From the NCBI RefSeq assembly GCF_040003245.1, contig NZ_JBDUCX010000004.1, positions 1 to 64,000 on the forward strand: a stretch of DNA of 64,000 nucleotides, read 5' to 3'. Under the pieces are notes generated by a model. That model worked only from the letters and a program-made list of their open reading frames with translations, was not told the DNA's origin and made no database searches. Origin of the DNA: Chthoniobacter sp040003245 (GTDB lineage Bacteria > Verrucomicrobiota > Verrucomicrobiia > Chthoniobacterales > Chthoniobacteraceae). Below, one piece after another: positions 9,357-17,290 of this stretch; position 1 is the stretch's first letter; every line of letters starts with the position of its first letter. The translations under genes and the position numbers were made by a program.

Positions 9357-10073
9357 ATGAGCAAAGACTTCGCCGAACTGGATTTCCAAAAAACCGCGTT
9401 GGGCGATCTCACGCTGCGCCGCCGGCGCATGCGGGGACTGGACGATCTCGAAGTCTATGAAGTGATCCTTGGCGACGCCTTTCTCATGTCGAGCCTCTTC
9501 CACGTCGTGGAGGTCGCGCTCGCCGATCTCGGGCTGGCGACGCTGGATCCAGGGTCGTGGGATGTGGTCGTGGGAGGACTCGGGCTCGGCTATACCGCGG
9601 TGGCGGCATTGAAGCATCCCACGGTGCGGGAAATGATCGTCGTCGATGCCCTCCAACCCGTGATCGGATGGCACCAGAATGGCCTGGTACCGCTGGGCCC
9701 GACTCTCTCCGGCGATCCGCGCTGCCGCTTCGTGCTGGCGGATTTTTTCGCTCTCGCCGCGTCCGCGGACGGTTTCGACCCCGCCTCCCCCGGCCGGCGT
9801 TTCCACGCCATCCTGCTCGATATCGATCACTCGCCGGACAATCTGCTCCACGAGCGCAACGGCGCCTTCTATTCGAAAGCCGGCCTGCGCGCTCTCACGG
9901 CGCACTTGCTGCCCGGCGGCGTCTTTGCGCTGTGGTCCGACGACCCGCCCGACGACTATTTCCTCCATGTGCTCCAGGCCACTTTTACGACGGCCGAGGC
10001 GCATGTCGTCAAATTCGCCAACCCCGTCCTCGACTGCGAGTCCGAGAGCACGGTTTACGTGGCCCGTTTATAA
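9357..10073 (+). CDS. Spermidine synthase-like methyltransferase-fold protein
   Basis: 238 residues from ATG 9357; a longer frame exists upstream but would overlap the divergent sigma-factor gene. A Rossmann-like core has the nucleotide motif VVVGGLGLGYTAVAAL (about 65-80), an acidic strand end at VVDALQ and a catalytic-like acidic block AILLDIDHSP. This pattern matches SpeE-type aminopropyltransferases and related SAM-fold proteins. The N-terminal beta domain of true spermidine synthases is shortened. The gene is monocistronic as far as can be seen. Enzymatic substrate is uncertain. Confidence 0.8.
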   Translation: MSKDFAELDFQKTALGDLTLRRRRMRGLDDLEVYEVILGDAFLMSSLFHVVEVALADLGLATLDPGSWDVVVGGLGLGYTAVAALKHPTVREMIVVDALQPVIGWHQNGLVPLGPTLSGDPRCRFVLADFFALAASADGFDPASPGRRFHAILLDIDHSPDNLLHERNGAFYSKAGLRALTAHLLPGGVFALWSDDPPDDYFLHVLQATFTTAEAHVVKFANPVLDCESESTVYVARL

Positions 10074-10088
10074 AAGGGACTCGCCGGT

Positions 10089-10415
10089 TCAATCCCGCGC
10101 ACCGGACAGTTCCGGCAGACCCAACGCGCGGCGATGGGTGATGATGTAACGCTTGAGGCGGCGGCTTTGCATGGTGGGTGGCACGGGACCGGTGCCCCCG
10201 ATACCGCACCAATACTCGTCCCAGGACGGCGGCCTTCCGTGTTCGTCGTGCGCGTCGTCGGGCTTCAAGCCGCGCTTTTCCCGGGCGATGCCCCGGTCGT
10301 AAAGCGCAATGTATTCGCTGTCGGGCACGCTGCGCCCCATGACGTTGATCGGTGCGCAGGCGGACACCAGACCAGCGAGAGCGACAGCGAGGGAAGGAAG
10401 CAAGAGGCGGGTCAT
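10089..10415 (-). CDS. Small putative lipoprotein
   Basis: 108 residues from ATG 10415. The N-terminus MTRLLLPSLAVALAGLVSAC is a lipoprotein signal with lipobox LVSAC; the mature chain starts at Cys20. The rest is hydrophilic, Arg-rich and without a recognisable domain (DSEYIALYDRGIAREKRG, PPSWDEYWCGIGGTGP). A longer frame to 10823 exists, but its upstream part runs through repeat-containing intergenic DNA and has no signal peptide, so I reject it. Convergent with the spermidine-synthase-like gene. Function unknown. Confidence 0.6.
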   Translation of the reverse strand: MTRLLLPSLAVALAGLVSACAPINVMGRSVPDSEYIALYDRGIAREKRGLKPDDAHDEHGRPPSWDEYWCGIGGTGPVPPTMQSRRLKRYIITHRRALGLPELSGARD

Positions 10416-10483
10416 CGGGGTGCATGCCAGGGAACGCCGAGGGGCTATTGGCGACGGGGAAATGGAGGCCTGGTTTTGTTTCA

Positions 10484-10569
10484 GTGGGATTCGGTGGGAT
10501 CGGGTGGGATTATCTCTGTAAAAGCGGGTGGGATCGGAGGTGGGATCGAGGTGGGAGGAGGAGTGGGAG
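10484..10569 (+). repeat. Short array of GTGGGAT units with 10-12 bp spacing
   Basis: GTGGGAT starts at 10484, 10494 and 10504 (exactly 10 bp apart), then at 10528 and 10540. GTGGGAG follows at 10551 and 10563. The units are separated by variable bases, so only the core and the roughly helical spacing are conserved. The array lies upstream (on the minus strand) of the small lipoprotein gene. Confidence 0.8.
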
Positions 10570-10703
10570 AACTGGGAGCAGTGCCGGCCAAGGCTTGAAG
10601 TGGCAGCGCCACTCACGCCATTCGCGCACGGTCTGTTTTCGGCGATCAAGGCGCTGGCGCGATAAGGTTGGGGCGGATGCGTGCACATGGCCCTATGAAA
10701 GCA

Positions 10704-10763
10704 TAACTCGCGGAAGAATGTGCCTGCCTCCATTGGCTCTATTGGCTCCATTGCGGAAAATCG
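10704..10763 (-). repeat. Dispersed ~60-bp repeat, copy A
   Basis: Read on the minus strand this resembles 51831-51890 (copy B). Both start with TTTTCCGCAATGGA, continue with CCAA-AGAGCCAATGGAG, and end near GAGT-ATGC. I estimate about 75 % identity by eye. The core is internally repetitive (GAGCCAATA followed by GAGCCAATG). Confidence 0.65.
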
Positions 10764-10832
10764 TCCGGCAAGATGAAGCTCGCTCCCGCCCTCGCCAGCC
10801 TCGCCGGGGGATGGGCCCGGCAAAGCTGATCT

Positions 10833-11375
10833 TCAGTTGGCCGGGCGGGGCGTCGTCTTGAAAATCGACGGGACGGCCACGGCACCCACGTTGGCGGTGT
10901 TTCCACCCGGCAGTGGACCGAACTTTTTCAGCGCCGTCTCCAAAGTGCGCACATAGACAGGCGCCCCGGTGCCCGGATGGTATCCACTCTCGCGAGCCAG
11001 CTCCTTGCCGTTCGTATCCAGGACGAGAATCGTCGGGAATCCCTTGGCCGGATACTTGGACATCAGCCCGTCGTTTTGCGTTTTCACTTCCGGACTGAGC
11101 TGGGTCTGATGTGGAAAATCCACCTGCACGAGCACCACATTCTTTTTCGCCCACGACTGGAAGTGCGGTGTGCTGAAAACCTCCTTGTCGAGGATCTTGC
11201 AGAAGCCGCACCAGTCGGAGCCGGTGAAATCGAGGAGCACATACTTTTTCTCCGCCTTGGCGGTCTCCACCGCCTGGGCGTAGTTGTCGGTCCAACCCTT
11301 GGGCACTTCCGCCCGGGCAAACGATGGCAGAGCGCAGGCGATAACCGCGAGAGAGAGGAGTGATTTCGTGTTCAT
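10833..11375 (-). CDS. Secreted thioredoxin-fold protein (WCGFC active site)
   Basis: 180 residues. A signal peptide (MNTKSLLSLAVIACALPSFARA, about 1-22) precedes a thioredoxin domain with LLDFTGSDWCGFC (redox CxxC, about 50-62), a cis-proline region GFPTILVLD (about 115) and the strand/helix order of the DsbD-gamma/thioredoxin_7 group. It should act in the periplasm as a disulfide reductase or oxidase. WCGFC is typical of PVC thioredoxins annotated near stress and cytochrome genes. Apparently monocistronic. Partner unknown. Confidence 0.9.
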   Translation of the reverse strand: MNTKSLLSLAVIACALPSFARAEVPKGWTDNYAQAVETAKAEKKYVLLDFTGSDWCGFCKILDKEVFSTPHFQSWAKKNVVLVQVDFPHQTQLSPEVKTQNDGLMSKYPAKGFPTILVLDTNGKELARESGYHPGTGAPVYVRTLETALKKFGPLPGGNTANVGAVAVPSIFKTTPRPAN

Positions 11376-11469
11376 GGGAGGCGGGAATGAATGGATACGG
11401 CGTACGTCTTTTTACGCCCGAAACGCAACCTTTTTCCGCCAACACCAAGCCCCGCAAAACGGCCCCGGC

Positions 11470-12327
11470 CTACTTCACGCCGAGCACATTCAGCGCGACG
11501 TAGTTGCCGAAGGCGAAGAGCAGCGAACCGAGGAAGATGCAGACCGGGAGGGTGAGCACCCAGGCGAGCAGGATGTTGCGCAGGGTCTGCGCCTGGAGGC
11601 CGGATTTGTTGGCCGCCATGGTGCCAGCGATGCCAGAGGAAAGCACGTGTGTGGTGCTCACCGGCCAGCCCTTCGTATCCGCCAGCGCGATCGTGATCAT
11701 CGCCACGACTTCCGCGCAAGCGCCCTGCGCATACGTGAGGTGCGATTTGCCGATTTTCTCGCCGACAGTCACCACGATGCGCTTCCAGCCCACAGTGATG
11801 CCCAGGCCGAGCGCGATCGCCACCGCCACCTTCACCCAATCGGGGATGTATTTGGTCACGGTCTCGAGGTCTTTGCGAAAGGGCACAGTGATCTTCCCCT
11901 CTGCCGAATCCGCGTAGTCCCTGACCTTCTCCATTTTCCCAATGGTCGTGCCGACGAGATACATGTCCGTGCGCACGCCGCGGCGGTCGCCTTCGGGAAG
12001 ATCCGTGAAGGTCTTGATCGCCCCCAACCGGGTCTCGATGGCCTGGCTCTTCGTCACCAGCGCTGCATAAGTCTCCGGACGCAATTTGCCGGAGGCCTTG
12101 AGATAGGCGCTCAGTTCTTCGGTCGTTTTCGCTTCCTCGATCTTCGCGTCGCCGGCCTGCTTTTCGAAAATCCCGCGCGCCGCCTGCGCCTCCGCGACGA
12201 TGGCGTGAATGCGCTCCGGGGAATGCGCCATGTTCAGCGCATTGGGGCCGGGCAGAATGCCGACGAGAATCAGCACGATGAGCCCCATACCCTTCTGGCC
12301 GTCATTCGAGCCGTGGAAGAAACTCAC
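11470..12327 (-). pseudogene. C-terminal half of a PiT-family phosphate transporter (N-terminal half missing)
   Basis: The 285-residue frame from GTG 12327 matches the second half of PitA/PiT transporters: FFHGSNDGQKGMGLI at the start, a long soluble loop, then GEKIGKSHLTYAQG, ADTKGWPVSTTHVLSSGIAGTM and a last membrane helix. Intact PiT proteins (about 500 residues) have an equivalent first half with a second signature repeat. Here the frame upstream hits TGA at 12370-12372, and no N-terminal half lies in the 214 bp before the next gene. The visible start is inside the protein, immediately before a conserved motif. It is most likely a 5'-deleted remnant; expression as a half-transporter is possible but unsupported. 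Confidence 0.75.
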
Positions 12328-12476
12328 ACCCGAGCGGCCGACCGGCTGGCGACGCCACGATTGTAATAATCATGTGAAGCGCGGCCAGGCGGAAACCATT
12401 GTCACACAGCCGCTCCCGGCCAAAGGGAGCCCACGCCCCAGACCTCGGCGAACTCAGCTTAAAAGCCACATTTTTC

Positions 12477-12506
12477 TTGAATGCGGCGGGGAGAAATACG
12501 CATTAT
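12477..12506 (+). promoter_or_regulatory. Candidate sigma-70-like promoter for the PEP-CTERM gene
   Basis: TTGAAT at 12477-12482 and CATTAT at 12501-12506 are separated by 18 bp in an AT-richer stretch, ending 35 bp before the ATG at 12542. The match to TTGACA/TATAAT is moderate and no experimental support exists. Confidence 0.4.
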
Positions 12507-12541
12507 TTCGGTCAACTCGCCCCTCAAACAGAACAGAAGTA

Positions 12542-14038
12542 ATGAAAGCTTCCCCCAGCCTCGTTTTTAGTCTCCTGCTTCTGTGGTCCACGGCCTGGCT
12601 TCCCGCCCGCAACGCCGGTGACACTGCCGGAGGGACCATCATCTACACGGGGAGTACTTCGGCCACCCTTTATCTCGGTGATGGGTCGTCGACTCCCTAC
12701 ACCGGCGGCGAAATCGTGGGCACCAATCGGGTGAACCTCTACAACAACGCCGATGGGGAAATGATCAATCTGGGCACTCTGATCCGCACCGCCGGCGTTC
12801 CTTTCTCGCTGGCCAGCGACATCACTACTCCCAACCGGGTTTTGACGCTGCCTGCGGGCTCCAATTTCGTCACCGGTGGAACGCTCTCCCTGGGAATGGG
12901 TTCGACGGTGGTCTTCAATAGCCCCCTCAACTCGACCAGCGACTTTTCCATCAGTTCCGGTGCCACGTTGGTGTCGAGCGACCTCTCCCGGATCGATGCC
13001 GGGGTCACGTTCCAGACCGGCGGCGTCTCGACGCTGACGACTTCAGGAATACTCAAGCTGGATGCGGGGACGATCATCAATTCCGCCACCACCCTTTCGT
13101 TGGGTCCCGATGCGACGGTCGCGGGCGGCGTTTTGACGTTTGGAACGACTGGGGCGACGATTACCACGACCGACGTCACGACCGCTGGCGTCCTGAGAGT
13201 GGGTGCTGGTTCGACTCTCAGCAACAATGCAACTTTGACTCTCGCCGGAAACCCGACTTACGGCGGGGTGATCATCTCCGGCGCCGGAACTCTGACGCTG
13301 AACACAATCTCCGGCACAGCGCTCAACGTCTTGACCCTTGGGCCGGGTGGCCTCCCCGGCTTGGTGACGGGCACGCCCGCTATCGGCAATATCGTCATCA
13401 ACTCCGCCACGACCATTGGGATCGCGGCGAACACCACGATCACCAATGGCAATATCCTGCTGTCGGCCTCGGTCCCGCTGAATCTCAACCTGGCGTCGGG
13501 CTTCACGTTGAACCGGATTCCGCTGATCAAGAACTCCGCCTTCGCCATCACCGGAACGGGAGTCCGGTTCCTTGACGGGGTGCTGACCAACGGCAGCACC
13601 GTCTCTTTTCTCTATCTGCCGGCGGTGCAGAATCTCGCCGGTAATCCGGTGTCGATTCACATCTCCTCTTTCGACACGCCCGGCGTCCATGACAAATACG
13701 TGCTGCAATTAAGCTACGACCCCGCGGCGGCGGCCGCGCTGGGCGATGTGCTCGACCTGTATCTCGCCTGGTTCGATCCAGCGGACTCCACGTGGAAGAA
13801 CGCGGTGGACGGCAATAGTGACGGCGGCGCGAGTGCTCATTTCATCGCGGGCGCCTACGACCCCAACGTGGATTTCAACCTCGGCTACTACGGCGTGGAT
13901 ACGGCAAATTCCACGGTCTGGGCGGTCGTCGACCACAATAGCGAGTTCGGCGTCGGCACTCCCGCCCCCGAGCCTTCCGCGGGCGCGCTGCTGGTCTGCG
14001 GTCTGGCGTTGCTCGGCCGCCGGGCGCGGAAGCGATAA
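12542..14038 (+). CDS. PEP-CTERM anchored beta-repeat surface protein
   Basis: 498 residues from ATG 12542; the longer upstream frame crosses the pit remnant and lacks a signal peptide. A signal peptide (MKASPSLVFSLLLLWSTAWLPA) is followed by a long Thr/Ser/Gly-rich repetitive region (about 30-400) with strand-like turns such as TLSLGPDATVAGG and STLSNNATLTLAG, suggesting a right-handed beta-helix/autotransporter-like stalk. The C-terminus APEPSAGALLVCGLALLGRR plus a basic tail is a PEP-CTERM sorting signal, cleaved by exosortase in organisms that make exopolysaccharide. No exosortase gene is in the window. Function: probable matrix or surface protein. Confidence 0.88.
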   Translation: MKASPSLVFSLLLLWSTAWLPARNAGDTAGGTIIYTGSTSATLYLGDGSSTPYTGGEIVGTNRVNLYNNADGEMINLGTLIRTAGVPFSLASDITTPNRVLTLPAGSNFVTGGTLSLGMGSTVVFNSPLNSTSDFSISSGATLVSSDLSRIDAGVTFQTGGVSTLTTSGILKLDAGTIINSATTLSLGPDATVAGGVLTFGTTGATITTTDVTTAGVLRVGAGSTLSNNATLTLAGNPTYGGVIISGAGTLTLNTISGTALNVLTLGPGGLPGLVTGTPAIGNIVINSATTIGIAANTTITNGNILLSASVPLNLNLASGFTLNRIPLIKNSAFAITGTGVRFLDGVLTNGSTVSFLYLPAVQNLAGNPVSIHISSFDTPGVHDKYVLQLSYDPAAAAALGDVLDLYLAWFDPADSTWKNAVDGNSDGGASAHFIAGAYDPNVDFNLGYYGVDTANSTVWAVVDHNSEFGVGTPAPEPSAGALLVCGLALLGRRARKR

Positions 14039-14057
14039 GCGATAAGCGATAAGCGAC
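14032..14057 (+). repeat. Heptamer tandem repeat GCGATAA overlapping a stop codon
   Basis: GCGATAA occurs at 14032-14038, 14039-14045 and 14046-14052, followed by GCGAC. The first unit contains the TAA stop of the PEP-CTERM gene (14036-14038). It is one of several 7-bp arrays in this window. Confidence 0.85.
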
Positions 14058-14157
14058 GCTGGCGACCTTTCGTCGCGGATTGTTCAGACGAAGCCCCAGG
14101 TCGGTGGAGTTATAGAGCAAACCACCACAGCATCCTTCGTTCTCCCACTTCTCTCCC

Positions 14158-14748
14158 ATGAAACTTTCCGCCTCCCTCCTTGCCATCCTCGCGGCCCTTG
14201 CTGTCACCGGTTCTTCGGCCAATGCGGCCGACGGATCTTCCGGCGCGGTCACCAAGGTGCCGGTGGTCTTCTCCGGCGGGCACGAAACGGATGGAAGGGA
14301 CCATGGACGGCCCGTGGTGCTGGTGGCGGGTGCGCTCCTGGTGCCACCGGAGGTCTTCCGCGAGGCTTTCTCTCACGTCCATCCCGCCGGACCCGATAGC
14401 GGCGGCCCGACTCACGAGGAAGCCCGTGCCAACAAGGCCGCGCTGATGTCCGCCCTCGGCAAGTATGGCGTAACCAACGATCGACTCGACACCGTCTCCA
14501 ATCGCTACCGCTACGTGCGCAGCCACGACGAAATGTGGCCCACCGCCCCCGCCGTGGCCAATGCGCTGGTGCAGAATGGCGTGGTCACGGGTTACGAAGT
14601 CGTGAGCGGCGGCTTCGGGTATTCCTCTGCACCCACGGTGACTGTTCCCAACGTCAAGGCAGCGCCGGTCAAGGTTGAGCTTTCGTTTGGCAAGGATTTC
14701 GAGTCGAACGGCTCGGTGTCGAAGATCACCGTCGCGGCGGGCAAGTAA
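14158..14748 (+). CDS. Secreted protein of unknown function
   Basis: 196 residues. A signal peptide (about 1-23, ending SSANAADG) leads into VFSGGHETDGRDHGRPVVLVAGALLVPPEVFREAFSHVHPAG, a block I associate with uncharacterised secreted proteins of PVC bacteria. A helical stretch rich in Asn/Arg follows. The C-terminal third has GYEVVSGGFGYSSAPTVTV, a Gly/Pro-rich beta motif frequent in verrucomicrobial surface proteins. ATG 14158 follows the PEP-CTERM gene by about 120 bp on the same strand. No enzymatic motif is evident. Confidence 0.75.
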   Translation: MKLSASLLAILAALAVTGSSANAADGSSGAVTKVPVVFSGGHETDGRDHGRPVVLVAGALLVPPEVFREAFSHVHPAGPDSGGPTHEEARANKAALMSALGKYGVTNDRLDTVSNRYRYVRSHDEMWPTAPAVANALVQNGVVTGYEVVSGGFGYSSAPTVTVPNVKAAPVKVELSFGKDFESNGSVSKITVAAGK

Positions 14749-14782
14749 TCGGCGCGGCGGTAGAGCGGTTGCTCTCCTCGCG

Positions 14783-14884
14783 TGTCATTCTGAGCGGAGT
14801 GTAACGCAGTCGAAGAACCCCGTCGCTCTACCAGCGATACTACTGGTTGTTCGACGGGATCCTTCGACTTCGCTCAGGATGACA
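14783..14884. repeat. Palindromic REP-like intergenic element
   Basis: The ends are inverted: TGTCATTCTGAGC at 14783-14795 pairs with GCTCAGGATGACA at 14872-14884. Further pairing occurs between the CGAAGAACCCCGTCG and CGACGGGATCCTTCG segments. The TCATTCTGAGCG...TCCTTCGACTTCGCTCAGGATGAC type is a widely seen palindromic repeat in bacterial genomes. It lies between the secreted protein gene and the convergent AraC gene. Confidence 0.8.
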
Positions 14885-14916
14885 TCGTGAAGTGAGGTGT
14901 GATTTATTTCACGTCT

Positions 14917-15840
14917 CTAAGCGCGCTGCGTGCGCGCCAGGAACTTTTCCGGGGCGAGCCCGAAGACACTGCGGAAGGCGCGGGAGAAATTGAAGGGATC
15001 GCTAAAGCCGAGCTCGGCGGCGGCTTCCTTGACGAGCATCCCGCGGTCGAGCAGGAGCTGCGCGGCGCGGTTCATCTTCAGGTGCAGCAGGTGGCGATAA
15101 GGCGTCTGGTGATCGAAGCGCTGAAACAACCGGCAAAGATATGACAGGTTCACGCCGGCCGCGCGCGCGGCTTCAGCGAGCGTCTTGAATTCGAGGAAGC
15201 GCTCGTCGATGAGCGCGCGGGCGCGCTGATAGGTGGCTAGGGCGCGCGGGTCGACGGCTCCCGCGGGCACGGCGCGCTCGGCGATCTTGAGCAGCAGCAC
15301 GGGGATGAGCGCGGCACAGAGCGCGGGGCCGAATGGCGATTCGCCGGCACCATTGCGCTGGAGCGCCTCGAAGATTTCGCGAATTTCACCCGGCGAGGAA
15401 ACCTGGACCATTCGGCCCGGCCGCACGGGGCTGCGCACGAGCAACTCTTTCGCCCGGCGGCCGACGAAATCGACATAGTATTTCAGCATAGGCCGGGAGG
15501 GCTCGGTCCGAATGATGTGCGGCACACGCGGCCCATAGGCGAAGATCGCACCCGGTCGCAGCCGGCAGTCCTTTCCCGCGAGGGTGAGGGAGCCTTCGCC
15601 TTCGGCGACCAATTCCACCGCGTAGTAGGGGAAGGTGCGTCGCTGGATCACGTAATCGGCCCGCACGCGCTCGCTGCCGCCACAAACGACGGTGATTTCG
15701 CGTGTCGGCCGCGGCTGGAGGTCGAGGTAGTAGCGGCGCGCCTCGGCGACTTGCGTGGAAACGAAGCTCGGGCGCTTTTCGACAGGGTGTGGCTGGAGAG
15801 ACATGGGATCGCGGACTCCTCCAAGGTCAATAATCGACAT
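14917..15840 (-). CDS. AraC-family transcriptional regulator
   Basis: 307 residues. The N-terminal half is a cupin-type sensing domain (RRTFPYYAVELVAEGEGSLTLAGKDCRLRPGAIFAYGPRVPH, about 65-115). The C-terminal 100 residues contain two helix-turn-helix units, with FKTLAEAARAAGVNLSYLCRLFQRF and LVKEAAAELGFSDPFNFSRAFRSVFGLAPEKF, the canonical AraC signature. It is divergent from uxaE at 15920 across only 79 bp, so it is the natural candidate to control the six-gene sugar cluster. Sensed sugar unknown. Confidence 0.93.
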   Translation of the reverse strand: MSIIDLGGVRDPMSLQPHPVEKRPSFVSTQVAEARRYYLDLQPRPTREITVVCGGSERVRADYVIQRRTFPYYAVELVAEGEGSLTLAGKDCRLRPGAIFAYGPRVPHIIRTEPSRPMLKYYVDFVGRRAKELLVRSPVRPGRMVQVSSPGEIREIFEALQRNGAGESPFGPALCAALIPVLLLKIAERAVPAGAVDPRALATYQRARALIDERFLEFKTLAEAARAAGVNLSYLCRLFQRFDHQTPYRHLLHLKMNRAAQLLLDRGMLVKEAAAELGFSDPFNFSRAFRSVFGLAPEKFLARTQRA

Positions 15841-15919
15841 GCCTTAGTCAATCCGTGCCATTCCCAAGCGCACCGCCTTCCCCTACGCTCATCCCATTCC
15901 CCAGCCTCCCCTTTCCCGT

Positions 15920-17170
15920 ATGCTTACCCTCGAAAAATTCACCATCGGCGTCGGCGACCGCTTCGCCCACCAGGCCTCTGCGCAACTGCGGGCCTTTCAG
16001 CAAGCCGCGGAGGACGGCGTGGAAGTCGTACCGGTCTGGAACAAATCGAACCGCGAGCACACCTTCGTCGGCTCGGAACCGCAGAGCGTGTATGACGCGG
16101 CCCAAGCAGCGGTGAAATCGCTCGGCTGGCCAAAAGGCTGGCACGTGGACGCCGATCATATCCGGCTGGAAACGGTCGCGCGCTTCCTCCCCTGCTCGGA
16201 TTTTTTCACCATCGACGTCGCTGATTCCATCGGGCAACCCACCGCACCGGGAGCGGTCGCGGCCTTTGTCGACCGCCATCCGGAGCTGGTCGGCCGCATC
16301 GAGATCGCCGGCATCGACCGCCCCTTTGAGACGACGCGCGCGGAGGTGGAGCGGATCGCCGGGAAATTCCTGCTCGCCGTGCAGGATGCGGGGAAGATTT
16401 ACCGCCACATCGCGACGGCCAAGGGTGAATCCAACATCATCGCGGAAGTGTCGATGGATGAGACGGACTCACCACAGACCCCGCCGGAGCTCCTGGTGAT
16501 CCTCGCCGCACTGGCCGACGAGAAAGTGCGCGTGCAGACCATCGCGCCGAAATTCACCGGGCGTTTCAACAAGGGCGTGGATTACGTCGGCGATCTCGTG
16601 CAATTCGAGAAGGAGTTTCACGACGATCTCGCGGTAATCCGTCACGCCGTGGCCCGTTACGGCCTGCCCGCCAATCTCAAGCTCTCCGTCCACAGCGGCT
16701 CGGACAAGTTTTCGCTCTATCCCATCATCCGCCGCACCTTGCCGCAGTTCGGCGCCGGCCTGCATCTCAAGACCGCGGGCACCACCTGGCTTGAGGAAAT
16801 CATCGGCCTTGCCGAAGCCGGCGGCGAGGGACTGGTCTTCGCGAAGGAGATCTACGCGCAAGCCATCGATCACGTGGACGAACTTTGCGGCCCGTATGCC
16901 TCCGTCATCGACATCGACCGCGCGAAGCTGCCGACCGCCGCGACCGTGAACGGCTGGACCAGCGAGCAATTCGTCCGCGCGCTGCGCCATGTGCCCGGCG
17001 ATCCGCAATTCAACTCCAGCCTGCGCCAGCTCCTGCACGTCGGCTTCAAGCTGGCGGCGAAAGCGGGCCAGCGTTACCTCGATCTGCTCGACGCCAACGC
17101 CGAAGTGGTCGGGCGCAACGTCACCGAGAACATTTACGAGCGCCACTTGAAGCCCCTCTTCGTTGGCTAG
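15920..17170 (+). CDS. uxaE: Tagaturonate/fructuronate epimerase family protein (UxaE)
   Basis: 416 residues. The sequence follows the UxaE family, which interconverts D-tagaturonate and D-fructuronate. The diagnostic blocks are VSMDETDSPQTPPELLVILA, FNKGVDYVGDLVQFEKEF, LKLSVHSGSDKFSLYPIIRR, LHLKTAGTTWLEEI and LRQLLHVGFKLAA; the Asp/Glu/His residues in these motifs are probable metal ligands. The N-terminus has GVGDRFAHQA. Family members are about 420-490 residues, so this is near the short end. It heads the sugar cluster, preceded by a divergent AraC gene and followed after 120 bp by the epimerase gene. Function in this organism is inferred from homology. Confidence 0.85.
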   Translation: MLTLEKFTIGVGDRFAHQASAQLRAFQQAAEDGVEVVPVWNKSNREHTFVGSEPQSVYDAAQAAVKSLGWPKGWHVDADHIRLETVARFLPCSDFFTIDVADSIGQPTAPGAVAAFVDRHPELVGRIEIAGIDRPFETTRAEVERIAGKFLLAVQDAGKIYRHIATAKGESNIIAEVSMDETDSPQTPPELLVILAALADEKVRVQTIAPKFTGRFNKGVDYVGDLVQFEKEFHDDLAVIRHAVARYGLPANLKLSVHSGSDKFSLYPIIRRTLPQFGAGLHLKTAGTTWLEEIIGLAEAGGEGLVFAKEIYAQAIDHVDELCGPYASVIDIDRAKLPTAATVNGWTSEQFVRALRHVPGDPQFNSSLRQLLHVGFKLAAKAGQRYLDLLDANAEVVGRNVTENIYERHLKPLFVG

Positions 17171-17178
17171 GTTATATT

Positions 17179-17272
17179 CAGTAATCAGTATTCAGTAAAC
17201 AGTAGGTCAGTGCTCAGAACTTCCGCGCCGCCGAGAGCATCAAAACTGAATACTGCCTGAGCACTGATCACT
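17179..17272. repeat. Heptamer array pair (CAGTNNN / ACTGNNN), inverted
   Basis: Left half: CAGTAAT, CAGTATT, CAGTAAA, CAGTAGG (17179-17206, exact 7-bp steps) and CAGTGCT at 17208. Right half: ACTGAAT (17245), ACTGCCT (17252) and ACTGATC (17263). The right half is the inverse of the left, separated by a GCCGCCGA-containing loop, so the segment can fold into an imperfect hairpin. The array lies between uxaE and the epimerase gene. Confidence 0.85.
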
Positions 17273-17290
17273 CCTCCCTTCCTCTTTTCC

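Larger units (their letters stand above)
10416..10832. other. 417-bp intergenic region with phased repeats
   Basis: No convincing gene. It contains the GTGGGAT array (10484-10569) and one copy of the dispersed roughly 60-bp repeat (10704-10763), listed separately. The rest is unremarkable. Confidence 0.6.

Noticed and set aside
10082..10105. GGTTCAATCCC-like tRNA T-loop near 10085
   Set aside because: The flanking bases do not form the T stem, and no acceptor, D or anticodon arm is found.
12209..12541. Upstream extension of the PEP-CTERM gene
   Set aside because: Crosses the antisense pit remnant and removes the N-terminal signal.
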